In this document: positions 24,064 through 31,495 of the stretch, one piece after another
Layout of the letters: each line of letters opens with the position of its first letter
Numbering within the stretch: the first letter of the stretch is position 1
Source: JACQFV01 sp964593585
GTDB taxonomy: Bacteria > Zixibacteria > MSB-5A5 > WJJR01
DNA: 34,866 bases
Reading direction: 5' to 3'
NCBI GenBank assembly: GCA_964593585.1
Contig: CAZQIZ010000026.1
Span: forward strand, 1 to 34,866
Made by a program: the position numbers and the translations under genes
Notes under the pieces: generated by a model
What the model was told of the DNA's origin: nothing
The model's database searches: none
Seen by the model: only the letters and a program-made list of their open reading frames with translations

Positions 24064-25971
24064 ATGGCGACCCGTCCAACATCGCTGCGCCAACTGTGGA
24101 CGCGGCACCATCTGGTCTTCTGGACCGCGCTGGGCGGCGTGCTCATCCTCTCCGGGTGGATTGTCGAGGACGCCGGCCGGCGCGATCTGGGGCATGTGCT
24201 GTTCGCGCTGGGCTACCTGGCCGGGGGCTGGATGGCGGCCAAGGAGAGTTTCGATGGCTTGCGCGAGTACCGTCTCGATGTCAACCTGCTGATGACGCTG
24301 GCGGCGGTCGGCGCGGCGATCATCGGGCGCTGGGCCGAAGGCGGCACGCTGATCTTCCTGTTCTCCCTGTCCAACACCCTGGAGCATTACGCCCTCGAGC
24401 GGACCAAGGACGCGGTGCGTTCGCTGATGGACCTGCGGCCGGCGGAAGCGCGGCTGTGGCGCGACGGCGCCACACGCCAGGCGCCGGTCGAAGAGTTGGA
24501 AATCGGCGATCTGATCCTCGTCAAACCCGGCGAGAAGATCCCCGCTGACGGCACGATCGTCGAAGGACGAACCTCACTGGACCGTTCGACCTTCACCGGC
24601 GAATCGCTGCCGGTCGATGCCGCCATCGATGACGCCGTCCTGGCCGGCTCGCTGAACCTCACCGGACAGATCAAGGTCCGCGTCAGCGCGCGCGCCGCCG
24701 ACACCGCGCTGGCCGCGATCATCCACCGTGTCGAGCAGGCGCAATCGGGACGGGTCCCGACCAACTCATTCGTACAGTGGTTCGGCCAACGCTACACCAT
24801 CGGCGTCCTGGCGGGAGCGCTGCTGCTGACACTGGTCACCGCGGCGGTCTCGGATTTGAGTTGGCGGGCCAATCTCTATCGGTCCCTGACGCTTCTGGTG
24901 GTGGCGTCGCCCTGCGCGTTGATCATCAGCACGCCGGCGGCGGTGCTGTCGGCAATCGGACGCGCCGCCCGCAAGGGCGTGTTGTTCAAAGGGGGCGCGC
25001 ACCTGCTCAACCTGGGGAGCATACGGGCGGTCGCCTTTGACAAGACCGGCACGCTGACACAGGGACGAGCGGTGGTCACCGATGTTATCCCGCTCAATGG
25101 CACCACTTCGGGGGTGCTGGTCACACTGGCGGCTTCTATAGAAGCCAGTTCGACGCATCCGCTGGCGCAGGCAATCGTCAATGCCGCGCATCAGGAGGGG
25201 CTGGCAATCCCGCCGGTCGACAATGCTGAATCGCTGGCCGGACTGGGCGCGGTCGGCGTGGTACAGCTCAATGGCACGCCGGAACGTGTCTTGGTGGGCA
25301 ATCGACGGCTCTTGGTGGCCAATCATGTGGCGCCCGATGAACAGACCGAAGCCGAGATGCTCCGGTTGGAAGAAAACGGCAAGACCGCCATCCTGGTGGC
25401 GACCAATCGGGTCCTGGGGATCATCGCCCTGGCCGACATCCCGCGGCCGACATCGGAGGTGATTGCCCGGCAATTGCATGAGACCGGTGTGGAGTCGGTC
25501 GGTATACTCACCGGCGACAACCATCGTGTCGCCGCCGCCATGGCCCAACGGCTCGGCATCGATGAGGTGCGTGCGGAGCTCATGCCTGAGGAGAAAGCCG
25601 ACGCCGTCGCCGAACTGCTTGCCAGTCACCGAACAGTCGCCGTTGTCGGCGATGGAGTTAACGATGCGCCCGCGCTGGCGTCCGCCACTGTCGGCATCGC
25701 CATGGGCGGGGCGAAAAACGATGTCGTGCTGGAAACCGCCGATGTGGTGTTGATGGGTGATGATCTCTCACGCCTCCCCTTTGCGATTCGACTCTCAAAA
25801 AGCACCAAGCATGTGATCATCCAGAACCTGACCTTCGCCTTGATCGTCATCGCCACACTTCTGACCGGCACATTCCTGGGGCAGATCCCGCTGACTCTGG
25901 GCGTTGTTGGCCACGAAGGCTCGACGCTGCTGGTGGTGCTCAACAGCCTGCGGCTGTTGTGGTACGATTGA
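24064..25971 (+). CDS. P1B-4-type metal efflux ATPase
   Basis: The 635-residue product is a P1B ATPase: TFTGES actuator (about 180), DKTGTLTQG phosphorylation site (Asp326), and a GDGVND hinge (about 529). The transmembrane metal motif is SPC (Ser282-Cys284) rather than CPC, and the last helices carry HEGST (His617), close to the HEGGT of group P1B-4. There is no N-terminal CxxC metal domain and only about six helices, also typical of that group. P1B-4 pumps export Fe(II), Co(II) or Zn(II). Coupling to a DtxR-family regulator favours iron or manganese homeostasis, an inference. dnaA lies 456 bp downstream. Confidence 0.9.
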   Translation: MATRPTSLRQLWTRHHLVFWTALGGVLILSGWIVEDAGRRDLGHVLFALGYLAGGWMAAKESFDGLREYRLDVNLLMTLAAVGAAIIGRWAEGGTLIFLFSLSNTLEHYALERTKDAVRSLMDLRPAEARLWRDGATRQAPVEELEIGDLILVKPGEKIPADGTIVEGRTSLDRSTFTGESLPVDAAIDDAVLAGSLNLTGQIKVRVSARAADTALAAIIHRVEQAQSGRVPTNSFVQWFGQRYTIGVLAGALLLTLVTAAVSDLSWRANLYRSLTLLVVASPCALIISTPAAVLSAIGRAARKGVLFKGGAHLLNLGSIRAVAFDKTGTLTQGRAVVTDVIPLNGTTSGVLVTLAASIEASSTHPLAQAIVNAAHQEGLAIPPVDNAESLAGLGAVGVVQLNGTPERVLVGNRRLLVANHVAPDEQTEAEMLRLEENGKTAILVATNRVLGIIALADIPRPTSEVIARQLHETGVESVGILTGDNHRVAAAMAQRLGIDEVRAELMPEEKADAVAELLASHRTVAVVGDGVNDAPALASATVGIAMGGAKNDVVLETADVVLMGDDLSRLPFAIRLSKSTKHVIIQNLTFALIVIATLLTGTFLGQIPLTLGVVGHEGSTLLVVLNSLRLLWYD

Positions 25972-26427
25972 GCGACCACGCATCCATCGACCAATAAACT
26001 GATTAGCACCGTGGCGGTTTTTGAACGCGCCGATGGAGTCGCTGCCGTCACCGGCATTCTGTGCAGTTAAAGTAGATTATTAGCCGCGCAACTTGTTGAT
26101 AACAAAGCCCACGGTCGTCACGCGAAAATCCCCCAACAAAACCGCTTGACTTGCCCTGCCCGCCGGAGCCAATCTCTGCACGTCGAACTTGTTGTCCTGT
26201 AATGCGTTATCTGAATGTGGGTAAGGTGGACGGCGGATTGGAGCATCTTGTCTTTCAACAACCTAGCACGATCCGTTGATGTGAACAGTCTGTTGGTAAG
26301 CGATGCAGTGCTCGCAAGTAATCCTTTGGACTAATTAGAGTTACAAATCTCACGCCCATGTGGACAAGCATGTGGGCAAATCTGGGGCTGTCTGAAGTCT
26401 GAAGATAGCCAGGGGCTGACGCACTCT
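25972..26427 (+). other. Probable replication origin (oriC) upstream of dnaA
   Basis: This 456-bp gene-free stretch holds near-consensus DnaA boxes, reading TGTGGATAA in the forward sense. They are TGTTGATAA (26094-26102), TGTGGGTAA (26216-26224) and TGTGGACAA (26359-26367), each with one mismatch, and TGTGGGCAA (26371-26379) and TGTTGGTAA (26291-26299), each with two. Some stretches are AT-rich (for example 26331-26350) and could unwind. A weak 4-bp stem with TTTTT at 26008-26022 may end the ATPase transcript. No gene was found. Position next to dnaA supports oriC, but no skew analysis was done. Confidence 0.55.
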
Positions 26428-27846
26428 ATGGAACAAGCGAAAGATGACATCTGGCAGGCCTGCCTGAATTACATCGGCAACCGCCTGCCCGCCGAGAATT
26501 TCCTCACCTGGCTGGCGCCAACGCATGTCGTTGACATGCAAGATGGTCTGCTGGTCATCGGCGCTCCAAACAAGTTCGTCGTCGACTGGATCCGCTCCCA
26601 CTACGCGCCGCTGATTGATGAGGCGATCTGCGTGACACTGGGACGGCCGGCGACGCACCGGCTGGAGGTGCACTCCAACGGCAATGGCAACGGGCACAAG
26701 ACAATCCTCGGAGCGCTCGAGGAAGAACCGGCGCCGTCGAACGGCAACGGCGACCACGAGACCGTCGGAGAACAGGAGCGCAACCGACAGACCGCAGATG
26801 CCCGTGGGCGGGCGCAGTTGAATCCGAAGTTCACCTTCGACAATTTTGTCGTCGGCGACTCCAACCACCTCGCCCATGGCGCGGCGCAGGCGGTCGCCGA
26901 AATGCCCGGCTCCACCAAGTACAACCCGCTTTTCATCTACGGATCGGTGGGCCTGGGCAAGACCCACCTCGCGCAGGCGATCGGCAACATGGTGCTGGAG
27001 AACAACCCCAACGCTAATGTCATCTATGTGACCTCGGAGAAGTTCACCAACGAGTTCATCGACTCGCTCTCGCGCAAGACGACCAGCGCCTTCGCCTCGC
27101 ATTATCGCTCGGTCGAGGTGCTCATCATCGATGACATCCAGTTCTTCTCCGGCAAGGAGTCGACCCAGGAGCAGTTCTTCCACACGTTCAACACCTTGCA
27201 CCAGAACGGAAAGCAGATCGTGCTCACCGCCGACCGTGCGCCGCGCGACATCAAGGGGTTGGAGGAGCGGCTCCTCTCCCGCTTCCAGTGGGGGCTGACC
27301 GCCGACATCCGTCCGCCGGATTTTGAAACCCGTATGGCGATCCTCAAAAAGAAACTGGAAGGGGAGGATATCATCCTGCCGCCCGATGTGTTGGCATTCA
27401 TTGCCCGCGGCGCCCACTCCAGCATCCGTGAACTGGAAGGCGCGCTGGTCCGTTTGATTGCCGTCAGCTCCTTGAACAAGACGGAGATCAGTCTGGAGTT
27501 GGCGCAACAGGTGTTGTGCGACACCTTTTCGCCCACCCGCAAACCGATTACCGTGGCCGCCATCAACATCGTGGTGGGGAACACCTTCGGCATTCCGGAA
27601 TCGGTCCTCCTGTCAAAACGGCGGACTCAGGATGTCGCGATGGCGCGTCAGGTGGCCATGTATCTGGCCCGGACGCTGACCAGCATGTCGCTGAAGACGA
27701 TCGGGGCCGAGTATGGCGGCCGTGATCATTCAACCGTGATCCATGCGGTCAATGTCGTACGCGATCAACTGAAGGTTGATCCGGATCTGAAACTACGGGT
27801 TGATCAGGCAATCAGCGCGCTATTTGCCGGCAACAGCAACAGTTAG
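26428..27846 (+). CDS. dnaA: Chromosomal replication initiator protein DnaA
   Basis: DnaA binds origin boxes and opens the DNA. The 472-residue product has an N-terminal interaction domain (about 1-75). A linker rich in Asn-Gly follows (NGNGNGHK and SNGNGD, about 85-125). The AAA+ core has Walker A GSVGLGKTH (from residue 172) and Walker B VLIIDDIQFF (about 232-241). The DNA-binding domain IV carries GAEYGGRDHSTVIHAVNVV (about 427-445). It is intact and of family length. Near-consensus DnaA boxes occur on both sides of the gene, consistent with autoregulation and an origin. Confidence 0.97.
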   Translation: MEQAKDDIWQACLNYIGNRLPAENFLTWLAPTHVVDMQDGLLVIGAPNKFVVDWIRSHYAPLIDEAICVTLGRPATHRLEVHSNGNGNGHKTILGALEEEPAPSNGNGDHETVGEQERNRQTADARGRAQLNPKFTFDNFVVGDSNHLAHGAAQAVAEMPGSTKYNPLFIYGSVGLGKTHLAQAIGNMVLENNPNANVIYVTSEKFTNEFIDSLSRKTTSAFASHYRSVEVLIIDDIQFFSGKESTQEQFFHTFNTLHQNGKQIVLTADRAPRDIKGLEERLLSRFQWGLTADIRPPDFETRMAILKKKLEGEDIILPPDVLAFIARGAHSSIRELEGALVRLIAVSSLNKTEISLELAQQVLCDTFSPTRKPITVAAINIVVGNTFGIPESVLLSKRRTQDVAMARQVAMYLARTLTSMSLKTIGAEYGGRDHSTVIHAVNVVRDQLKVDPDLKLRVDQAISALFAGNSNS

Positions 27847-28119
27847 GGACCTGTCGATGGGTTGTGGATGAGGGAGGGATAAGATACGGAATGGCTGTGA
27901 GTGGGTTGGAGTTGTCCAGATTGGGAAACTGCGAATGTGGAACACAAACCGGAATTCCCACATCAACCGATCCTTTTTCTCACTCCAGTGACCGTCTTAT
28001 CCGAACAGGACTTGGAAACCTCAATTCTCAGTCATCCCGATCATCCACACCCTTGTTTTTGTTCTGAGTAGTTTATATCAAGGGAAAGACAACAAGCTCT
28101 ACGTGTGGAGAATCCAACT
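27847..28119 (+). other. dnaA-dnaN intergenic region with DnaA boxes
   Basis: The 273-bp gap contains TGTGGATGA (27863-27871) and, in the opposite orientation, TCATCCACA (28041-28049). Each is one base from the DnaA box consensus. TGTGGAACA at 27936 is weaker. A short T-rich stretch (28053-28062) and TTTATAT (28072-28078) precede dnaN. Together with the upstream boxes this could be a bipartite origin around dnaA, or it could serve regulation of dnaN. Confidence 0.45.
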
Positions 28120-29235
28120 ATGAAGTTCACGACCAAGCGCGATGACCTAAGCTCCCGTCTGCAGGCGGTGCTCGGGGTTATTTCCAGCCGGACCACGCTG
28201 CCCATTCTCGGGAATGTCCTACTGACAGCCACCAACGATGGAATCACGGTGGCGGCGACCGATCTGGATTTGTCGATGACCGCGACGGTGGCGGCGAAGG
28301 TGAGCAAGACCGGGTCGACCACGGTGCCGGCGCGCACCTTTGCCGAGGTGGTGCGCGAACTGCCCGATGAGGATGTCCATGTCGCGGTGGCCAACCATCG
28401 CATGGAAGTGAAGTCGGGGCAGGGTGTTTACAAGATGAGCGGGATGTCCCCCGAGGAATTCCCGCGTCTGCCCGGAATCCCCGAAGGGGGCGCAGTCACC
28501 ATTCCCATCGACCAGCTGCGCAGCATGGTCCACCGCACGATCTATGCTGTCTCCACCGACGAGACCCGCCCGGCTCTCAATGGCATCCTCTGGCAGTCCA
28601 ACGGCGAGAAGATGCACATGGTGGCCACCGATGGGCACCGTCTGGCGCGCGTGTCGGTGGCCGACAATCGCCTGGCCGGGCTGAAGAACGAGCTGATCGT
28701 GCCGCCCAAGGCGCTGTCGCTGGTGCTGAAGATGGCGACCGATGACACCGCCGAAGTGGCGATCATGTTCGGCGAAAAGAACATCGTCTTCAAGGTCGGC
28801 GATGTGATCATCACCAGCCGTCTGATCGAGGGGCCCTACCCGAACTACAACCAGGTCATTCCCAAGGGCAACGACAAGTTCCTCACGGTTGATTCCGCCA
28901 CACTGGCCGCGGCGGTGCGTCGCGTCGCGGTGCTCTCCAACTCGCTCACCAAGCAGGTGAAGTTCGCGCTGTCGGGCAACACCATCGAGTTGTCGGCGAC
29001 CAATCAGGACGTCGGCGGCGAGGCCCGCGAGACCATCCCCTGCGAGTACAAGGGCGAGGATCTGGAGATCGGCTACAATGCCAACTATATCCTCGATATG
29101 CTGAAGAACTTCGACGCCGGCAATGTGGTCTTCGAACTGGCCACGTCGATCTCGGCCGGGCTTGTCCGCGCCGCCGACGATCCCGACAAGGAGAAGTACC
29201 TCTGTCTGGTGATGCCGCTGCGTCTGGCGGATTGA
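28120..29235 (+). CDS. dnaN: DNA polymerase III beta subunit (sliding clamp)
   Basis: DnaN forms the ring that holds the polymerase on DNA. The 371-residue product has the three-fold clamp architecture. It begins MKFTTKRDDLSSRLQAVLG and carries LPILGNVLLTATNDGITVAATDLD-type repeats (about 25-48), GILWQSNGEKMHMVATDGHRL (the ATDGHR turn), and the usual end YLCLVMPLRL. I chose the ATG at 28120 because the family starts at this MKF and GGAG at 28107-28110 precedes it by 9 bp; the in-frame GTG at 28105 is less likely. recF does not follow; a CRISPR array starts 74 bp after the stop. Confidence 0.96.
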   Translation: MKFTTKRDDLSSRLQAVLGVISSRTTLPILGNVLLTATNDGITVAATDLDLSMTATVAAKVSKTGSTTVPARTFAEVVRELPDEDVHVAVANHRMEVKSGQGVYKMSGMSPEEFPRLPGIPEGGAVTIPIDQLRSMVHRTIYAVSTDETRPALNGILWQSNGEKMHMVATDGHRLARVSVADNRLAGLKNELIVPPKALSLVLKMATDDTAEVAIMFGEKNIVFKVGDVIITSRLIEGPYPNYNQVIPKGNDKFLTVDSATLAAAVRRVAVLSNSLTKQVKFALSGNTIELSATNQDVGGEARETIPCEYKGEDLEIGYNANYILDMLKNFDAGNVVFELATSISAGLVRAADDPDKEKYLCLVMPLRLAD

Positions 29236-29268
29236 AAACCGCGTAGACACACGATTCAATCGTCACTC

Positions 29269-29294
29269 CAAGCCCGCGGCATTATGCGGGCTTG
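29269..29294 (+). terminator. Hairpin after dnaN
   Basis: CAAGCCCGC (29269-29277) and GCGGGCTTG (29286-29294) form a perfect 9-bp stem with an 8-nt loop. Only a weak T-run follows (AAATCTTTG). It probably ends the dnaN transcript just before the CRISPR array. Confidence 0.5.
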
Positions 29295-29309
29295 AAATCT
29301 TTGTAGATG

Positions 29310-29348
29310 GCTGGGGACCTTCGGCGGCAATCGTCGCTTGAGTACATT
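29310..29348 (+). repeat. Degenerate first CRISPR repeat (39 nt)
   Basis: The first 8 and last 23 bases equal the consensus repeat, but the TTGAC between them is replaced by CCTTCGGC. This lengthens the repeat by 3 nt and removes the -35 element found in the others. If new spacers were added here, neighbouring repeats would carry the same change, so this is the oldest end. Confidence 0.85.
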
Positions 29349-29386
29349 GTGTTGCGGAGATTCCACAGGAGGTAGTGAGCTGGGGA

Positions 29387-29414
29387 TTGACGGCAATCGT
29401 CGCTTGAGTACATT
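29387..29414 (+). promoter_or_regulatory. Repeat-embedded crRNA promoter (first of 12 identical copies)
   Basis: Within each intact repeat TTGACG (repeat positions 9-14) is followed after 16 bp by TACATT (positions 31-36, the repeat end). Transcription would start about 6-8 nt into the next spacer and give crRNAs with roughly 22-24 nt of spacer. The same arrangement, with a -10 at the repeat end, is known from meningococcal II-C arrays. The other copies lie at 66-bp steps up to 30113-30140; that last one points at the terminator. Confidence 0.65.
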
Positions 29415-30141
29415 GTTTATGTTGACAGACTTGGCATAAAACGCGCTGGGGATTGACGGCAATCGTCGCTTGAGTACATTACTGGTAGGCAAACGAGAGA
29501 CCACAGCGGTGCTGGGGATTGACGGCAATCGTCGCTTGAGTACATTCGATGTGCTGGCGTTTTACGCAAAGTCTGTGCTGGGGATTGACGGCAATCGTCG
29601 CTTGAGTACATTATAATGGTTAAAATGTATCGGGTCCGCATCGCTGGGGATTGACGGCAATCGTCGCTTGAGTACATTTCACCAATCTGTTGTTCTTCCT
29701 AGTTTTTGGCTGGGGATTGACGGCAATCGTCGCTTGAGTACATTACCATCTGGCAATAGGTCAGTCGGGCCGATGCTGGGGATTGACGGCAATCGTCGCT
29801 TGAGTACATTTGCGGCAGAACGCGAACGTGATAGCCCAACGCTGGGGATTGACGGCAATCGTCGCTTGAGTACATTTTTTTTCATTTGACTGTTTACCGG
29901 CCCGACGCTGGGGATTGACGGCAATCGTCGCTTGAGTACATTACCGGCCCCACTGACCTACTGCCGGAGGGGGCTGGGGATTGACGGCAATCGTCGCTTG
30001 AGTACATTTTCTGTCGTCGTCTACGTTGACAACGCTTAGCTGGGGATTGACGGCAATCGTCGCTTGAGTACATTAGATTTGTATACAACCGGTATTCTCT
30101 GCGGGCTGGGGATTGACGGCAATCGTCGCTTGAGTACATTA

Positions 30142-30187
30142 TAACCCCGCGTAAGCGCTTGTCTTACGCGGGGTTAGCGGCATTTTT
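30142..30187 (+). terminator. Strong hairpin ending the array, also the leader-side boundary
   Basis: TAACCCCGCGTAAG (30142-30155) and CTTACGCGGGGTTA (30163-30176) form a perfect 14-bp stem with a 7-nt loop, starting 2 nt after the last repeat. TTTTT follows at 30183-30187. It can stop array transcripts, and on the other strand may protect the 3' end of the cas message. Only 51 bp separate the last repeat from the cas2 stop, so this hairpin occupies almost all of the putative leader. Confidence 0.7.
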
Positions 30188-30191
30188 CGGC

Positions 30192-30536
30192 TCAAAAAAG
30201 CAGCAGTTGCCGCGGCGGTTCCTCTGTCTTGCTCCGTTTTTTCCCGCAATAGACTTCCATCTTCCCGAACTGGTGATCCGTGACCATGAGAAAGCGCACT
30301 TCGCCGTCACCTGGCAGTTGGTCCCGGATGCGGCTGCAAATCAGGTCGGCCTTCTGCTCACTCCCGCAGAATCTGGCATAGACCGAAAATTGCAGCATCA
30401 TGAATCCCTGCCGCAGGAGGACCTTCCGAAAGCGGGTGTAGGCCCGCCGTGCCGCGGCATCGTCGACCGGAAGATCAAACAGGGCGCATAGCCACATGGC
30501 GCGATAAGGGGATGGCGCAGTGCGCTTGGTTTTCAT
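30192..30536 (-). CDS. cas2: CRISPR-associated endonuclease Cas2
   Basis: Cas2 is the structural partner of Cas1 in spacer integration. The 114-residue product shows the type II Cas2 pattern: YRAMWLCALFDLPVD with the conserved aspartate at the end of strand 1, then AYTRFRKVLLRQGFMMLQFS, and VRFLMVTDHQFGKMEVYCG. I chose the ATG at 30536 (MKTKRTAPSPYRAMW), which fits the family; a GTG at 30554 would add six residues. It lies at the 3' end of the cas operon, 51 bp from the array, and starts 23 bp after the cas1 stop. Confidence 0.93.
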   Translation of the reverse strand: MKTKRTAPSPYRAMWLCALFDLPVDDAAARRAYTRFRKVLLRQGFMMLQFSVYARFCGSEQKADLICSRIRDQLPGDGEVRFLMVTDHQFGKMEVYCGKKRSKTEEPPRQLLLF

Positions 30537-30559
30537 TGCACAGGCTGCTGACACCCGTC

Positions 30560-31450
30560 CTACCAGGACGGAACCAAAAGACGCCGCGCCTGACCCGCCA
30601 GAACACTAGCCAGCGAGGCCGACATACGCGCCGTAGCGTCAAACAATGTTCTTTCCTCGCCGGCGATCACGACGCGCCCATGCAACAGGGCGCCGATCAG
30701 GGATTCCTTCGTGCTCCGGTCCAACGGCGTCTCGGGGCCGAAGGTATCGAGGATGCCGCGGACCCGTCGGTCGACGAGAGGGCGGAAGGGCTCCATGAGG
30801 TCGTCGGCCAGGCAATAGGGGTTGTAACGATTGTGATGGTGAATACCCAACGACGGATGCAGCCCGGCTCCGCACAACCCCCGGGCGACGATGGCCCGCA
30901 GGACGGCGTACCCATAATTCAGCAACCGGTTTATGGGATCGTCAGCGCCCGGCACCCGCACGAACCCGTCGCCAAAGACCAGCGGCCAATACCGCCGCGC
31001 CGCCTGCGCTTCGAGGTTGTCGGGATCCCCGGAGCGGACGCTCCGGGCGAGGGCAACCAAGCCGCCATCGCCCATCCCCAAATCCATCAGCAAACGGGCC
31101 TGGGAGAGTATCTTCGAGCGGACCACCTGCTTCCAGGCGAACTTCCTTGCCGGCAACGAGGACTCCGCCTGCGCCGCCAGTCGTTCGGCCTGCACATAAT
31201 GACCGACGAGGGGAACCAGCATCCCGACAGGCAGCCGCTTTTCGTTGCAGACGATCAGCGGCGCGCCCGCGGCGCAGAGGCCGGAGAGAGTGGCGTGCGT
31301 GTAGTGAACCGCCGGATGCGAGACGACGACGGCGGTCACTTCCTCCAGCGGAACAGAAACTTCGCCGTCCTCGCTCTTGAGACGCAACTGATCCAGCCGC
31401 GCCGACAGCGCCACCTGTTTGTCGGCGATGTCGATGATCTTCTCGTCCAT
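30560..31450 (-). CDS. cas1: CRISPR-associated integrase Cas1 (type II)
   Basis: Cas1 inserts new spacers at the leader-proximal repeat. The 296-residue product has a beta-rich N-terminal domain (about 1-85) and a helical catalytic domain. The metal ligands align with type II Cas1: Glu147 in NLEAQAARRYW, His205 in HPSLGIHHHNRYN and Glu220 in ADDLMEPFRP. The block LLNYGYAVLRAIVARGLCGAG is typical. It lies 45 bp downstream of cas9 and upstream of cas2. No cas4 or csn2 accompanies it, as expected for subtype II-C. Confidence 0.96.
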   Translation of the reverse strand: MDEKIIDIADKQVALSARLDQLRLKSEDGEVSVPLEEVTAVVVSHPAVHYTHATLSGLCAAGAPLIVCNEKRLPVGMLVPLVGHYVQAERLAAQAESSLPARKFAWKQVVRSKILSQARLLMDLGMGDGGLVALARSVRSGDPDNLEAQAARRYWPLVFGDGFVRVPGADDPINRLLNYGYAVLRAIVARGLCGAGLHPSLGIHHHNRYNPYCLADDLMEPFRPLVDRRVRGILDTFGPETPLDRSTKESLIGALLHGRVVIAGEERTLFDATARMSASLASVLAGQARRLLVPSW

Positions 31451-31451
31451 G

Positions 31452-31470
31452 GCCGATAGGGATTATCGGC
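31452..31470 (-). repeat. 7-bp inverted repeat in the cas9-cas1 gap
   Basis: GCCGATA (31452-31458) and TATCGGC (31464-31470) flank a 5-nt loop immediately upstream of the cas1 ATG. In the cas message it could form a hairpin over the cas1 initiation region. No ribosome site stands out there. A role in lowering cas1 translation is a guess. Confidence 0.35.
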
Positions 31471-31495
31471 TATTAGGACGATGTCTCAAGCAGGT

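Larger units (their letters stand above)
29310..30140 (+). CRISPR. Type II-C CRISPR array, 13 repeats and 12 spacers
   Basis: Twelve identical 36-nt repeats (starts at 29379, 29445, 29511, 29577, 29643, 29709, 29775, 29841, 29907, 29973, 30039 and 30105) follow one degenerate 39-nt repeat at 29310. The repeat begins GCTGGGGATTGACGG and ends CGCTTGAGTACATT. All 12 spacers are exactly 30 nt. The plus strand is the crRNA strand, because the tracrRNA anti-repeat (34578 onward) is complementary to it. The altered repeat marks the old, leader-distal end at the left, so new spacers enter on the cas side. Transcription runs from the old end toward cas2, against the cas operon, as described for II-C loci. 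Confidence 0.98.

Noticed and set aside
29349..29510. Similarity between spacer 1 and spacer 3 (CTGTGG-N2-TCTC in the complement)
   Set aside because: Only 11 of 13 bases agree and the encoded peptides differ; it could be chance.
29256..30139. Open frames with repeated NVLKRRLPSIPS or MYSSDDCRQSPA peptides
   Set aside because: The array period is 66 bp, a multiple of three, so frames stay open through repeats; these are not proteins.
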